From an uncultured Lachnospiraceae bacterium (GTDB lineage Bacteria; Bacillota; Clostridia; Lachnospirales; Lachnospiraceae), in the NCBI GenBank assembly GCA_949935685.1, contig CATLGN010000012.1, forward strand, positions 1 to 15,248: a stretch of 15,248 nucleotides of DNA, written 5' to 3'. The position numbers and the translations under genes were made by a program. Shown piece by piece: positions 1-8,531 of this stretch. The notes beneath the pieces were generated by a model, which was not told the origin of the DNA, made no database searches, and saw only the letters and a program-made list of their open reading frames with translations. Position 1 is the first letter of the stretch. Each line of letters starts with the position of its first letter.

Positions 1-854
1 CAAACTACATACCTGTCCGGGACTGGAACCGATATAGTTTTTTGGAACAATCCATAAGGAGCAATATTTCCGCACGATACGGCTGTGCTGACTTTCTGGA
101 ATAATGTTGACATATTGCTATTTATCTCACTATCTGCCTCCCGCAATTCCACTATCTGATCCTGCAGCGCCTTTCCCTGCCGGCCGTCCAGCACGGTTCC
201 TTCTTCTGTTGTCGTACAGTTGTCCACCACGCTCGCAAAAGCGCCGGATTTCAAGTCCGAAAGCCATTTCCTTACTTTTCTGCATATCATCCCCAACGTA
301 TCCCGCGGCTGTATATTCTCCCGTTCCGCGATCTCCTCATCGGAAAAGGATATTTCCACCGCATCCAGATTATCCCGTAAGTCCTGGATGTTGCCGATCG
401 TAGCGGTAGCCGCGGCATCCACTTCGAGAGAGACATGCTCTGCGTTTCCAACCGTGGTAATCAGCTTGACATACGTACCCGATACCGTGACGCCGTTGTA
501 CGGCGGTATGTAACAGTTCCCGGAAACTTCCGTCGTCACCGCATAGAGGATTTCCCCTTCTTCAGGGTCTGCTGCATACAGTCCCAGCGCCCGCATATAA
601 TATCCTTCCGTCAGTTCCAGATTGTTAAACGAGGCTTCTATTTTGACGGCTACATCGTTTGTCCTCGTGATCTTTGCAATCAGGCTTTTCTGTTTTATAT
701 CACTGAGAGCCGTCAGTCCTTCCAGTTGCTCCGGCTCGTACGCTGCGCCGGATGTCGCTATTCTGGTAAATTCCATAGCGGCATTTTCCGCAATCATTTT
801 GGCGATCAGTGTCTGCCCCTTTCCGGTTATGATCAATTTCGAAAATTCTGCCAT
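1..854 (-). CDS. Tail fibre protein, N-terminal part (cut by window edge)
   Basis: Reading leftward from the ATG at 854 the frame stays open for 284 codons to the window edge, so only the N-terminal part is visible. The first ~110 residues (begins MAEFSKLIITGKGQTLIAK) resemble the phage tail-collar fibre N-domain that attaches fibres to the baseplate. Typical features are the early glycine/lysine segment and the later motif YYMRALGLYA. Around residues 215-235 lies the motif DGRQGKALQDQI, common in Firmicutes phage fibres just before the shaft. The ribosome site is AGGGAGG, 6 nt before the ATG. The gene follows DUF2313 by 11 nt, as expected for the last structural gene of a contractile-tail operon. 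The receptor-binding tip, which would set the target range, lies outside the window. The family call is by resemblance; the fibre role is well supported by position. Confidence 0.8.
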   Translation of the reverse strand, partial: MAEFSKLIITGKGQTLIAKMIAENAAMEFTRIATSGAAYEPEQLEGLTALSDIKQKSLIAKITRTNDVAVKIEASFNNLELTEGYYMRALGLYAADPEEGEILYAVTTEVSGNCYIPPYNGVTVSGTYVKLITTVGNAEHVSLEVDAAATATIGNIQDLRDNLDAVEISFSDEEIAERENIQPRDTLGMICRKVRKWLSDLKSGAFASVVDNCTTTEEGTVLDGRQGKALQDQIVELREADSEINSNMSTLFQKVSTAVSCGNIAPYGLFQKTISVPVPDRYVV

Positions 855-865
855 TCTTTTCCTCC

Positions 866-1498
866 CTATTCTTTCCAATCGTCTGTGATTACCATATCCA
901 CAGTGTTGATAAAGCTGCCGCCATACAACGCCGGCCCGTTTACCGTAACCGTCTCCCGGCTGTCATTCGTAATCAGAAAACATTCCGCAAATCCGCTGCC
1001 TCCGGCAATCGATGCGCTGCCTGCGGATTCCACAGGAATTGTATTGCATATGGTGACAGTCATATTACAGGGGAGCATATCGTCAATCAGTCGTTCCAAT
1101 TCTTCGGTCTGTCCGTACAGTGTGAGGCTGACTTCCAGCTCTATCCTGTAATTCTCATATTTTTTCGTCAGGACAAAATTGCTGTCGCCGCATAAAACCA
1201 TCAATTTCTCCAGCAGCATCTTCTCTGTGTATGGGAGCGCGCGAAACCATCTCGACGCCACCCTTCTGCGCCTCGATTCGACGGTGTCTGTACGGGACGG
1301 ACAAATTTTCAGCATACGTTCAAATCGCGCGATGCCATACTCGTCCGCCGTCTCGATAAATGTATTGTACAACGTGCGGTCGGCCGCCTGCCATGCAATT
1401 GTAAATTCCGGGTTCTGTGCACTGAGCGCCGCGCGAATTTCTTTGTACTCCGCCATAAACGGGGGCAGGTAAGAAACAAGGTCTACTTCCCGTATCAT
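866..1498 (-). CDS. Baseplate protein, DUF2313 (YmfQ/XkdU-like)
   Basis: A 210-residue protein of the DUF2313 family (YmfQ of E. coli prophages, XkdU of PBSX), which in contractile phages lies between baseplate J and the fibre and is thought to join baseplate wedge to fibre. The visible family pattern is an N-terminal LPPFM...YKEIRAALSAQNPE segment, a middle LKICPSRTDTVESRRRRV segment, and a Thr/Val-rich C-terminal part. Its ATG overlaps the stop of the baseplate J gene by 4 nt, so the two are translationally coupled. The length is usual for the family. No catalytic function is expected. Confidence 0.88.
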   Translation of the reverse strand: MIREVDLVSYLPPFMAEYKEIRAALSAQNPEFTIAWQAADRTLYNTFIETADEYGIARFERMLKICPSRTDTVESRRRRVASRWFRALPYTEKMLLEKLMVLCGDSNFVLTKKYENYRIELEVSLTLYGQTEELERLIDDMLPCNMTVTICNTIPVESAGSASIAGGSGFAECFLITNDSRETVTVNGPALYGGSFINTVDMVITDDWKE

Positions 1499-2694
1499 CC
1501 GCTCACACCCCCATATATTGGTATCTCAAATGCGCCTAACGTCAGGTTGTTCCCCGCGCCGTTTAACAGGGTATCCTGAATGTCCACAATGCCGGGGATA
1601 TTCAGGATGCGGGCTTCGATCTGGCTGATTCTTACGACCAGATACGAACGGTCGGCCCATGCCCTGCGCAGTTCCAGCAGGTAGCCGGAAACGGCTTCAT
1701 CAATGGCTCCCTGCACGCTTTCCCTGCTGTATCCCACCTCTAATGTGATTTTTGCCTCCACATTGACTGTGACAGCCGCCGCGCTCTTTACCGTCACCAC
1801 ATGCCCGATCGGCGCAAGCCCGTACCCGTCCCCGGCGTTTCCTTCCGGGTCGATCTCGTTTTGCACGGCCGCAACCAGTGTGTCGGAGGCGGGTCCGTAT
1901 TCCGCATCGGTAATCGTCAGAAGAACCGTACCGGCGGTCGTCAGCTTCTTTTGCGCTGCCGCCGTATAAACTGCCGTCAGCCAGGCTGCGCTTTCCCCTT
2001 CCAGTGTTCCGATTATGCCTTCGTACCATGCCGATACGTCCGCAGACGGTATCATGGACGAAGGGGAAATATCCCCGTTCCAGACCCTTGTAACTTTCGT
2101 CCTGCCGACGCCGGGGATGGCATTGGTCTTTTCCATATAGTCCGCCGCATTGCCGCCGAACGCCTTTTCCGCGAAGGAAGAAAAGTAACGCTGCCGCAAA
2201 TCCTCCGTCCCTTCTTCATCCTCCCCCGGAATCAAAACCTGCGTCAGTTCGGCCGTCTGTAACCCGTCGATATAGTCGATCGGTATCATGCTCCCCAAAT
2301 ACCGGTTCCCGGCCGCCCCGGCCGTCTCGCACTCCACTTGGTATGCGCCGTCCCCGGTCTTTTCGGTGACGCGATAGTTCATGGAACCGATGTTAAACCG
2401 TTTCCCTGTCACATCAATGTCCGCCGGGGTAAATTCCCCCCGCAGGACTGCCCTGACTGCCGGATATGGGGCGATTCCCCGTTCCCGGCAGCGCAGAATC
2501 AGGAACTCCCGCGAAGCGGTATCCCCGTATGCCTCCCGCAAGATCGTATCCAGCTCGATATACAAAATCTGCAATTCGGCCGCCGTCGGGGAATGGGTAT
2601 CCCAGATAACGGATCCTTCCCGTTTATCGAGTTTATCGGAGACGCGCGCCAGCATCCGGTCGCGGATTGCTTCATACGTCGTATTTTCAAACAT
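1495..2694 (-). CDS. Baseplate J-like protein (XkdT-like)
   Basis: A 399-residue baseplate J protein, the wedge component of contractile tails (counterpart of P2 gpJ, T4 gp6 and PBSX XkdT). The N-terminus (MFENTTYEAIRDRMLARV, then KLDKREGSVIWDT and a helix running into the TASREFLILRC segment) is characteristic. The C-terminal part has the repeated beta-rich segments and a late NIPGIVDIQDT motif that are normal in this family. Its start overlaps the stop of the gp25-like gene by one base (TAATG) and its end overlaps DUF2313 by 4 nt. The open frame has the usual length and no interruption. Acts in the baseplate of the assembled particle. Confidence 0.93.
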   Translation of the reverse strand: MFENTTYEAIRDRMLARVSDKLDKREGSVIWDTHSPTAAELQILYIELDTILREAYGDTASREFLILRCRERGIAPYPAVRAVLRGEFTPADIDVTGKRFNIGSMNYRVTEKTGDGAYQVECETAGAAGNRYLGSMIPIDYIDGLQTAELTQVLIPGEDEEGTEDLRQRYFSSFAEKAFGGNAADYMEKTNAIPGVGRTKVTRVWNGDISPSSMIPSADVSAWYEGIIGTLEGESAAWLTAVYTAAAQKKLTTAGTVLLTITDAEYGPASDTLVAAVQNEIDPEGNAGDGYGLAPIGHVVTVKSAAAVTVNVEAKITLEVGYSRESVQGAIDEAVSGYLLELRRAWADRSYLVVRISQIEARILNIPGIVDIQDTLLNGAGNNLTLGAFEIPIYGGVSG

Positions 2695-3101
2695 TAAAAT
2701 GCTACCTCCCTTCCCGCCTGCACATCCCCGAAAACGGTATGCGCCGTAAATGATACATGGACAACGCCTTTCTGCGGAAAATCAAATGCAAAGCCGTCGA
2801 CGCTTTGAATCCGCTCATCCCCAAGCAGCGCTTCCGTAATGCGGCGTTTTAATTCCGGGCATACGTATGTCACCGGCTGGCCAAACAGATCCTGCAGTTC
2901 TATCCCATAGTTCCAGCTATACATGACATACCGGTATCGCTCGGTCATAATGGCTTTATATATCGCCTGTTTTACCGCTTCCAGACCGTCCGCCGTATAT
3001 CCTCTTACATGATTTTTGTCCGATTGCATTTTATAGGTCATATCCGGCCGCTTTGCAAATGTAAAATCTCTTGCCGGAAAACCAACCGTTACAGGAATCA
3101 T
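2694..3101 (-). CDS. Baseplate wedge protein, DUF2634 / gp25-like (XkdS-like)
   Basis: A 135-residue DUF2634 protein, the Firmicutes version of the gp25/W lysozyme-like-fold wedge protein that nucleates sheath assembly at the baseplate. Visible family features are the segment TYKMQSDKNHVRGYTADGLE, a helix AVKQAIYKAIMTERYRYVMY, then the YGIELQDLFGQ motif and a C-terminal strand pair ending in the VHVSFTAHTVFGD segment. It overlaps the DUF2577 gene by 4 nt (ATGA) and abuts baseplate J. This is the canonical XkdR-XkdS-XkdT order. Structural; no enzyme activity expected. Confidence 0.9.
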   Translation of the reverse strand: MIPVTVGFPARDFTFAKRPDMTYKMQSDKNHVRGYTADGLEAVKQAIYKAIMTERYRYVMYSWNYGIELQDLFGQPVTYVCPELKRRITEALLGDERIQSVDGFAFDFPQKGVVHVSFTAHTVFGDVQAGREVAF

Positions 3102-3487
3102 AATCTGCCTCCTGTCCGATCGAGAACAACAAACCGCTGTCCCTCCTGCTGCCTGATCATGATGACAGATTCCCCCACATGGAGCCCGTTATGTACGGTA
3201 ATCTGTCTTTTTCCTGTTATCCGATGGGTGTGCAAAGCAGCCGCTCCATCCACTCCGCCATCCTGCGCCTCAGTTTCCCAGTCTGTGCTGACCGTTGTGA
3301 CATAATCCATCACATTTCCTGTCAAAATAAGCTGCCGCTCACCGAGTATCAGTTTTTGTTCTACTTTAATTCGCAGCGGCGCCTCACAGACAACCTCGCC
3401 AAAACAGATCGTAACCGGCTTTGACGCTTCCTGCGCTTCTATCGCAGCCCTTTTTATTTTTTCCACCAATCCTGACGCGTCAGCCAA
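3098..3487 (-). CDS. DUF2577 baseplate protein (XkdR-like)
   Basis: A DUF2577 protein of about 129 residues. In PBSX-type tails it lies between the hub protein and the gp25-like protein and probably forms part of the central spike or hub. The N-terminal helix GLVEKIKRAAIEAQEASKP followed by a beta-rich domain (ICFGEVV, LRIKVEQKLILGERQLIL) is typical, and the C-terminus has a short OB-like pattern ending in VVLDRTGGRL. I chose a TTG start at 3487 because it gives the usual MADASG-like beginning and sits 6 nt after GGGGGTG. A GTG at 3496 is possible but overlaps that ribosome site. The first 8 nt overlap the end of the hub gene. Confidence 0.85.
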   Translation of the reverse strand: MADASGLVEKIKRAAIEAQEASKPVTICFGEVVCEAPLRIKVEQKLILGERQLILTGNVMDYVTTVSTDWETEAQDGGVDGAAALHTHRITGKRQITVHNGLHVGESVIMIRQQEGQRFVVLDRTGGRL

Positions 3488-4460
3488 CAAAATCACCCCC
3501 TGTAAGTGTCAAATCCATTCGATGTTCGCTCTCCTTATAGATATGTTTACAGCTCTCCACTATCATAGGATGCCGCACGTTTGTGTCGCCAAGATCCAGA
3601 TTCACGGCGAGCAGGCTCCCGGCCCTGACCCGGTTATCTCCCGCTACACCGGTGAGTTTCAGACTGCGCGTCTTCTTATTATGTTGTTTCAAAAGCGCAT
3701 CCGCCCTGGCCTGTCCGTTTTCGCCTTCTTTCAACGTATCGACATACTGCAAAACGCCCCACAGTCTCATATTTTCGGTGCTTGACGCAATGCAGCAGTC
3801 TCCGTTTTTTACATCCTCGTTGTCGCGAATCAGTTTAATCCGGTTATATGTATTTTCATCGATGGATGATGTATATTCGAAATTTTCACCGCTTTCCCTG
3901 TCCACCAGCAGGCAGGTTTCCGGCGTTCCGACAATCATGGACGACAGCCGTTTCAACGTAAGTTTTCCAAAATCATCATACAAGACGAATATCTCTCCCG
4001 TATTTGTCATGGTCAGGTCAAGGGCATTTTCAATCATCTCAAACAGCGACGTGTTTTTCTCTACCCTGTACGGGATGACATAGCCCGTATTTTCCAATGT
4101 CCCGACCTCCAGAGAATAATCCTCCGCCAGCATCCGAACCAATGCATCCGCCGTCTGGTTCTCATAGAAAATACTGTCTTTGTTTTTCAGATAACGCAGC
4201 TGATCATAGGCCGTAACGGTAATAATCCCTTCCCGGTCACGCTGCTGTCTGAACACAAACCCGGAAAACACCGGTTTTTCATCCACCCGAAGCTGTATCA
4301 TGGAGCCCTCTGAAACATGCAGTATCTTATCGCTTAAAATTTTGCAGGTCAGCTTTCCCGGCGAGCCTCTGCGCTCCGTCGTCCATTCGATTCCCTCCTC
4401 CACAGCCGGAATGTAAGCTTTTTCGGCTGTGGGATCACAGATTACAATTTCCGCTTTCAT
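3480..4460 (-). CDS. Baseplate hub protein, XkdQ/late-control D-like
   Basis: A protein of about 326 residues related to XkdQ/YqbQ and the gpD/gp27 hub group, which caps the tube at the baseplate. Visible features are the N-terminal segment ending EGIEWTTERRGSPGKLTCK, followed by VSEGSMIQLRVDEKPVFSGFVF and ITVTAYDQLRYLKNKDS. That second pattern (bind a surface, then 'TAYDQLRYLKN') is highly characteristic of this family. A C-terminal domain ends in HRMDLTLTGGDFVG. The ATG at 4460 is preferred over a GTG 6 nt upstream because AAGGA lies 8 nt before the ATG. The gene starts 14 nt after the LysM gene and overlaps DUF2577. Confidence 0.9.
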   Translation of the reverse strand: MKAEIVICDPTAEKAYIPAVEEGIEWTTERRGSPGKLTCKILSDKILHVSEGSMIQLRVDEKPVFSGFVFRQQRDREGIITVTAYDQLRYLKNKDSIFYENQTADALVRMLAEDYSLEVGTLENTGYVIPYRVEKNTSLFEMIENALDLTMTNTGEIFVLYDDFGKLTLKRLSSMIVGTPETCLLVDRESGENFEYTSSIDENTYNRIKLIRDNEDVKNGDCCIASSTENMRLWGVLQYVDTLKEGENGQARADALLKQHNKKTRSLKLTGVAGDNRVRAGSLLAVNLDLGDTNVRHPMIVESCKHIYKESEHRMDLTLTGGDFVG

Positions 4461-4474
4461 TCTCACGTTCCTTC

Positions 4475-5149
4475 CTAAGCCTCCGGGATCAGCAGAACCT
4501 GCCCCGGATATATCCGGTTGGGGTTGCCGCCGATCAGCTCTTTATTCGCATCATAGATCACGGGATACCGGGAACCGTCTCCGTAAAATTTCCGGGCGAT
4601 ATGCCAGAGACAGTCTCCCTTTTTGACTTCGTATGTCTGCGCCGCCGGCGCATTGTCCGTTTCCCGCTGTGTCTCGATATTCGCCTGCGTCCCGTCTGCG
4701 GTAAGTGTGACTGTCTTTGTTCCATAGTCCCGCCACTGCTTGAGCGCTATTTTTACATTTACGTCAAAGCCTTCCTTGGCATTCTCCGTAATCTTATAAT
4801 CTTCCATAGACACACGCATATTCGTATCAAACAATGTCTGGCCCTGCGGCATCCGCCGACAGACAATAAATCGAAATGGCCGCCTGCATGTCTTCAGCGC
4901 TTCAAAATGATCAAGAAAAAATTTCGCATCCCGGAATCCGTCCTGATAGACCGCAAACGGGTATGGCGTCTGCGGAAGCATACACTCCAGTTCAACCTCC
5001 GTCAGTCCGGCCGCTTTCAGTATAGTAACCTCCCCTTCATCAATCAGGGTAATGGTCTTATTTCCATTGCTAATTTTTAACTCCAGCTTCTGCGGCGTGA
5101 CAGGCAGTAAACACCTGTCCAGATAAAAGTCATAACCGCCCACTGTCAT
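4475..5149 (-). CDS. LysM-domain tail/baseplate protein (XkdP-like)
   Basis: A 224-residue protein with an N-terminal phage-tail domain and a C-terminal LysM repeat at about residues 171-222 (TYEVKKGDCLWHIARKFYGD ... NPNRIYPGQVLLIPEA). LysM binds N-acetylglucosamine polymers such as peptidoglycan. In PBSX and related contractile tails this protein (XkdP; counterpart of gp53 or P2 gpX) lies between tape measure and hub and helps join tube to baseplate. The ATG overlaps the tape-measure stop by 4 nt, so it is coupled to it. Length and domain order are normal for the family. Confidence 0.92.
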   Translation of the reverse strand: MTVGGYDFYLDRCLLPVTPQKLELKISNGNKTITLIDEGEVTILKAAGLTEVELECMLPQTPYPFAVYQDGFRDAKFFLDHFEALKTCRRPFRFIVCRRMPQGQTLFDTNMRVSMEDYKITENAKEGFDVNVKIALKQWRDYGTKTVTLTADGTQANIETQRETDNAPAAQTYEVKKGDCLWHIARKFYGDGSRYPVIYDANKELIGGNPNRIYPGQVLLIPEA

Positions 5150-7383
5150 TCGACATGCACCCCTTCCGTCATGTTGTCGATCGCTTCCCCAACGGCATAG
5201 TCCAGGCCGGAAACAATACCGTCCAGATCCATCGTCGAAGAAATGTTATTGTAATTCGTCTGCTCAATCCTGATTTCCGAAGTCGTATACCGGTTGATCG
5301 CTTCCTGCTCCGCAATGTCGCGCAGATATTTCAGTTCTTCCTCCGATGTCTCCACAGAATCGGCAATGGCTCCGGTATCTCCGGCAATATCCTCCACATA
5401 ACCGTTGTCCTCTCCGCCGGGTGCATAATCGCCGTTCTCTCCATCCCATGTGTAATTATCCGGCTGCGGAATATTTTCCGTATCGAACAGTCCGGAAAGA
5501 AAACCGTCCACTTTATCGGTGACACCGTCTCCCCAGGCGGCGCCCGACCGATATGCGTCCTCAGCCCATCCGTCTTCAAAGGTATCAAAGGTTGCCATCC
5601 CCGCATCAAATGCCGCCGAAACATCCTCATAGCTCATCTTATCATTCGCCGCCTGCGCCGCTTTTGCCGCATAATTGTTGGCCGCATTGCTGACACCGGA
5701 ATAATCGATTGACACAAACGGAAGTTTATTCAACTCTTTGCATACCGTTTCAATAACCGTAAGAACGGTTGAAAGCATACGGTACCACCCTGACTGGACA
5801 AAGGTAAGCGCATTATGGAACGCTGCCCTGATGTTATGTCCGAGCGCGGCAACCGCACCCGCAATACCAAGCGCTATATTCGCGGCAGTCAAACCCAGAT
5901 TTTTGAAAAACTGGATACATACGTTTATGGCGCCACAGATGGCCCCAAAGGCGCTCTGCGCAATATGTCCCGCGCCGGAAAAATGATTTGCCAACACAAT
6001 GATCACAGTGATTAATGCGAGTATCGCTAACACAATCCATGTGACCGGGCAGGCCAGCAGCGCCGCGTTGAACCCTGTCTGTGCAGCCGTCGCACCCAAT
6101 GTCGCCGCCGTCCCGGTCGCGGTCACGCCGGTTCGAAAGGCCTCTCTCGCTGCACTGACAGCCGATAATGCACTCGTAACAGCCTGAATCGCGTTTAATG
6201 TCATCAACACGCCATTGTAAATGATGTAAGCCGCTATAACCGCGCCAATAACCGGGCCGATCAATCCCCAATTCTCCACGGCAAAACCGGCAATACCTGC
6301 CATCCATCCAAACACCCTTGCCGTTATCTCGCCGACCGTTGTAATCGCTCCAACGGCGCCATTCACAAACCCCTGAAATATCTCGCTGTTCGTCAGTTCA
6401 TTTATTCGTCCGAGAATCGGCTGAAAAGCCCGCAGGGCATAGTTCTGAAACGATGTGCAGATCTGGCCAAAGGTTCCGGGCATATCGGCGAATTTCGCAT
6501 TGGTTTCGTCGGCGGACGAAAGCATGGCGGCCTTTACCAGTTCTGCTGTGATCAGGCCTTTGTCCGCTATCTGCGCCATATTTCCCTGCACGTTTCCCGC
6601 CAGTTCCGCCGTCGTCATTCCCATGGCGGACGCCACGGCGCCTAATACCGCTCCGTTTCCTTCGATATATCCGGCGATGCTCTGCACGGCATTGGGGGCC
6701 TGCCCGAAGACACTGTTAAGCTCCTCGCCGCTCAGGACACCGTCCTTCATCGCCTGCGTAAGCTGATGCATGGCGGACTGCGCTTCGGATGTCTCCATGC
6801 CGGCCAATGCAAACTGTTTATTGGCCTGTTCTACAAAAGCGACCGTCTCCCCGTTATCGGAGAAAGCGCCTCCTGCCAGCAGTCCCATTTCGGCCACGGT
6901 CTCCGCCGTCGCCTGATAAGAGCCTCTTGCCCGCTCCGCCGATGCGAAGATCATGTCCTGCAGTTCCTCCGTCGTGCGCATGCCGTCATTCATTCTGTCC
7001 AACTGCGCGCTGGCTGTCGCCATCTGATCAGCCATCCCCAGAATCGTTGACACCGTATCCATATTGGCAAATTTATTTCTCAACGCTTTGACAGATTTCG
7101 TAAAGCAATCAGTCTTATCGATTGCTTTTGTGATTTTCTCGTCGCGCACATCCACCTCCGGCTGCGCGATATTCTGCAGGGCGCCGTCCAGCTCCTGCGC
7201 CGCTGCCGTCGTCTGTGTCAACTGGTTTTCCACATTCTCATACACCGTCATATCAATCGAGTTGTTGACGACGTTCTGCAACTGCTCGATGGAGACAATC
7301 GACAGATCGATCATATTGATCATGTTGATCATCGGTCCGGTAACATTGTCCTGCAGTGTAATCGATGCGCTGATATTTTCCAT
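5146..7383 (-). CDS. Tail tape measure protein
   Basis: A 745-residue tape measure protein, which sets tail length and occupies the tube lumen. The N-terminal third is helical with the tape-measure domain pattern at about 140-290 (MIFASAERARGSYQATAETV, GLLAGGAF, DGVLSGEELNSVFGQAPNA). Hydrophobic, membrane-active-looking stretches lie at about 372-405, 441-467 and 497-515, as in other tape measures that insert into the target membrane. The C-terminus is acidic and Asn-rich. The ribosome site AGGAGGGCGG lies just before the ATG and overlaps the end of the frameshift extension upstream. It is shorter than the tape measures of many long-tailed phages. From the general rule of about 0.15 nm per residue I infer a tail of roughly 110 nm. 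Confidence 0.93.
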   Translation of the reverse strand: MENISASITLQDNVTGPMINMINMIDLSIVSIEQLQNVVNNSIDMTVYENVENQLTQTTAAAQELDGALQNIAQPEVDVRDEKITKAIDKTDCFTKSVKALRNKFANMDTVSTILGMADQMATASAQLDRMNDGMRTTEELQDMIFASAERARGSYQATAETVAEMGLLAGGAFSDNGETVAFVEQANKQFALAGMETSEAQSAMHQLTQAMKDGVLSGEELNSVFGQAPNAVQSIAGYIEGNGAVLGAVASAMGMTTAELAGNVQGNMAQIADKGLITAELVKAAMLSSADETNAKFADMPGTFGQICTSFQNYALRAFQPILGRINELTNSEIFQGFVNGAVGAITTVGEITARVFGWMAGIAGFAVENWGLIGPVIGAVIAAYIIYNGVLMTLNAIQAVTSALSAVSAAREAFRTGVTATGTAATLGATAAQTGFNAALLACPVTWIVLAILALITVIIVLANHFSGAGHIAQSAFGAICGAINVCIQFFKNLGLTAANIALGIAGAVAALGHNIRAAFHNALTFVQSGWYRMLSTVLTVIETVCKELNKLPFVSIDYSGVSNAANNYAAKAAQAANDKMSYEDVSAAFDAGMATFDTFEDGWAEDAYRSGAAWGDGVTDKVDGFLSGLFDTENIPQPDNYTWDGENGDYAPGGEDNGYVEDIAGDTGAIADSVETSEEELKYLRDIAEQEAINRYTTSEIRIEQTNYNNISSTMDLDGIVSGLDYAVGEAIDNMTEGVHVE

Positions 7384-7384
7384 T

Positions 7385-7588
7385 TTACCGCCCTCCTCTC
7401 CTTCCCTGCCTTCCTCTGCGTTTCAATTCCTTCGCCTTCTTCTCATCAGCCTGTATTTTGACTTTGATGGCCGCTATGACAAAAGCCTTCTCCCGTTCAT
7501 CCAGTTCGAGGAAAACAGAGGGCAGCATATGAAACTTCAGGAGGGAATAGTAAGCAAAATTTGCTTCCCAGTCCCCTCCTTCGATCAG
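7385..7588 (-). CDS. Tail assembly chaperone, -1 frameshift extension (T-like part)
   Basis: This frame has no start codon of its own with a ribosome site. It continues the chaperone reading frame after a -1 shift at the A AAA AAC heptamer. It adds 67 residues, starting LIEGGDWEANFAYYSLLKFH and including the hallmark DEREKAFVIAAIKVKIQ motif, then a Lys/Arg-rich tail (KKAKELKRRGRQGRRGGR). It ends with TAA 1 nt before the tape-measure ATG. The composition (Trp-Glu-Ala-Asn-Phe-Ala start, then a helix) is what is normally seen for the downstream half of the G-GT type chaperone of long-tailed phages, whose extra domain recruits the tape measure. The fused product would be about 210 residues. I infer that it is made only by frameshifting. 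Confidence 0.85.
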   Translation of the reverse strand: MIEGGDWEANFAYYSLLKFHMLPSVFLELDEREKAFVIAAIKVKIQADEKKAKELKRRGRQGRRGGR

Positions 7589-7594
7589 TTTTTT
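7539..7594 (-). promoter_or_regulatory. Programmed -1 ribosomal frameshift site with downstream hairpin
   Basis: The minus strand reads A AAA AAC at 7594-7588, in exactly the X XXY YYZ phase of the chaperone frame. The zero-frame TGA follows at once (7587-7585). After a 7-nt spacer, AGGAGGG (7580-7574) can pair perfectly with CCCTCCT (7545-7539). The 28-nt loop contains a smaller hairpin of AAGCAA with TTGCTT. A slippery heptamer, a short spacer and a stable helix are the textbook parts of a -1 frameshift signal. The shift joins the chaperone to the extension at 7588-7385. Confidence 0.85.
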
Positions 7595-8016
7595 GCCTCG
7601 TCCACCTTATCGTTAAACGAAACGTCAAATCCCTGCAGGCGCTGGATAAAGGCCGCAAGCTCATTGTATTCTCCGGGATCGTCAACCATTGCCGTCAGCA
7701 GATCCTCCGGCTTTTTAACCCCGTAGGAATTCTGCAGTTCTTCATCATACAGATCCGGCACAACCACGGATGCCGCAATCATCTGTCTGATATATTTATT
7801 TGTCAGCAGTTTGGGCCGGAACATATTCGGTTTCCCCGTAACCGGAACATCAATGGTATTTTCTTCCCGAAGCGCCTCGTTCTCTTTCGATGTGATATGG
7901 CGGAACTCCCACATAAGGGGCGTTCCGTTCTCATCACAGAGAGATTTCGTCGGCGCATACATCTCATTGTGTTTCTCCGTTTTATTCGCTTTCATAAACT
8001 GACTGAATTTCGACAT
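7585..8016 (-). CDS. Tail assembly chaperone (XkdN-like)
   Basis: A 143-residue XkdN-type chaperone, which coats the tape measure before the tube polymerises and is not expected in the finished particle. Family features are MSKFSQFMKANK at the start, WEFRHITSKENEALREENT in the middle, and the C-terminal half NKYIRQMIAASVVVPDL...GVKKPEDLLTAMV. The ATG at 8016 is preceded by AAAGGAG at the right spacing. A TTG further upstream (8046) overlaps the tube stop and has no ribosome site. It ends GluAlaLysAsn-TGA at the frameshift heptamer, so most ribosomes make this short form and some make the 210-residue form. It lies between tube and tape measure, the invariant position for this gene. Confidence 0.92.
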   Translation of the reverse strand: MSKFSQFMKANKTEKHNEMYAPTKSLCDENGTPLMWEFRHITSKENEALREENTIDVPVTGKPNMFRPKLLTNKYIRQMIAASVVVPDLYDEELQNSYGVKKPEDLLTAMVDDPGEYNELAAFIQRLQGFDVSFNDKVDEAKN

Positions 8017-8042
8017 TTTTCTTCTCCTTTTCGTTTCACGTA

Positions 8043-8516
8043 TCAATATCCCTTAAGTTCCTGAAAGGTTTCCGGCATATCCCAGCTCTCGAATGTGCCT
8101 GAAAGTTCTTCGTCCATAATCTCTTCTCCCGCTTCAAACTTTGATAAGATAAAGCTGTCGCACAGACATCCCCGGTGGATAATTGTCTGCCGGCCGGCCG
8201 CGCTCGTCGGGTCTTCATTGCTTACCTGAATCTCAAAATACGGCATCACGCCGGTTTTCTGATAGGTATCCGCCAGTTTTCGGAAATAAGACTGGTTATA
8301 ATGCGCCGTACCGCTCCAGCTTCCCTTTCCGCCGGCCGCCTTATGGCCCATTCCCACCTTTCCCAGAATCGGCACATCCGTAACATTGACCTCCCACTTA
8401 CTCTCAAAGTTGGTCATACTCATAAAGTTATAGCGCCGTCCTTCAATCGTTATAAAGCATTCCGCAAGGCCGCCATACACGGCGTCCTTTGCATCCATAA
8501 TCGCATTGCTTCCCAT
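8043..8516 (-). CDS. Tail tube protein (XkdM-like, DUF2001)
   Basis: A 157-residue XkdM-family inner tube protein. The N-terminus MGSNAIMDAKDAVYGGLAEC and the motif KWEVNVTDVPILGKVGMGHK are diagnostic for this family of contractile-tail tube subunits. The rest (YNQSYFRKLADTY, IIHRGCLCDSFILSKFEAGE, FESWDMPETF near the end) follows the same alignment from memory. GGAGGAG lies 9 nt before the ATG. It lies 15 nt after the sheath gene, as in all PBSX-type tails, and forms the rigid tube around which the sheath contracts. Confidence 0.94.
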   Translation of the reverse strand: MGSNAIMDAKDAVYGGLAECFITIEGRRYNFMSMTNFESKWEVNVTDVPILGKVGMGHKAAGGKGSWSGTAHYNQSYFRKLADTYQKTGVMPYFEIQVSNEDPTSAAGRQTIIHRGCLCDSFILSKFEAGEEIMDEELSGTFESWDMPETFQELKGY

Positions 8517-8531
8517 CTGTTATCTCTCCTC

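Noticed and set aside
435..1151. A 238-codon plus-strand frame
   Set aside because: It is opposite to the fibre and DUF2313 genes, which have clear family motifs and coupled starts; it is a shadow frame.
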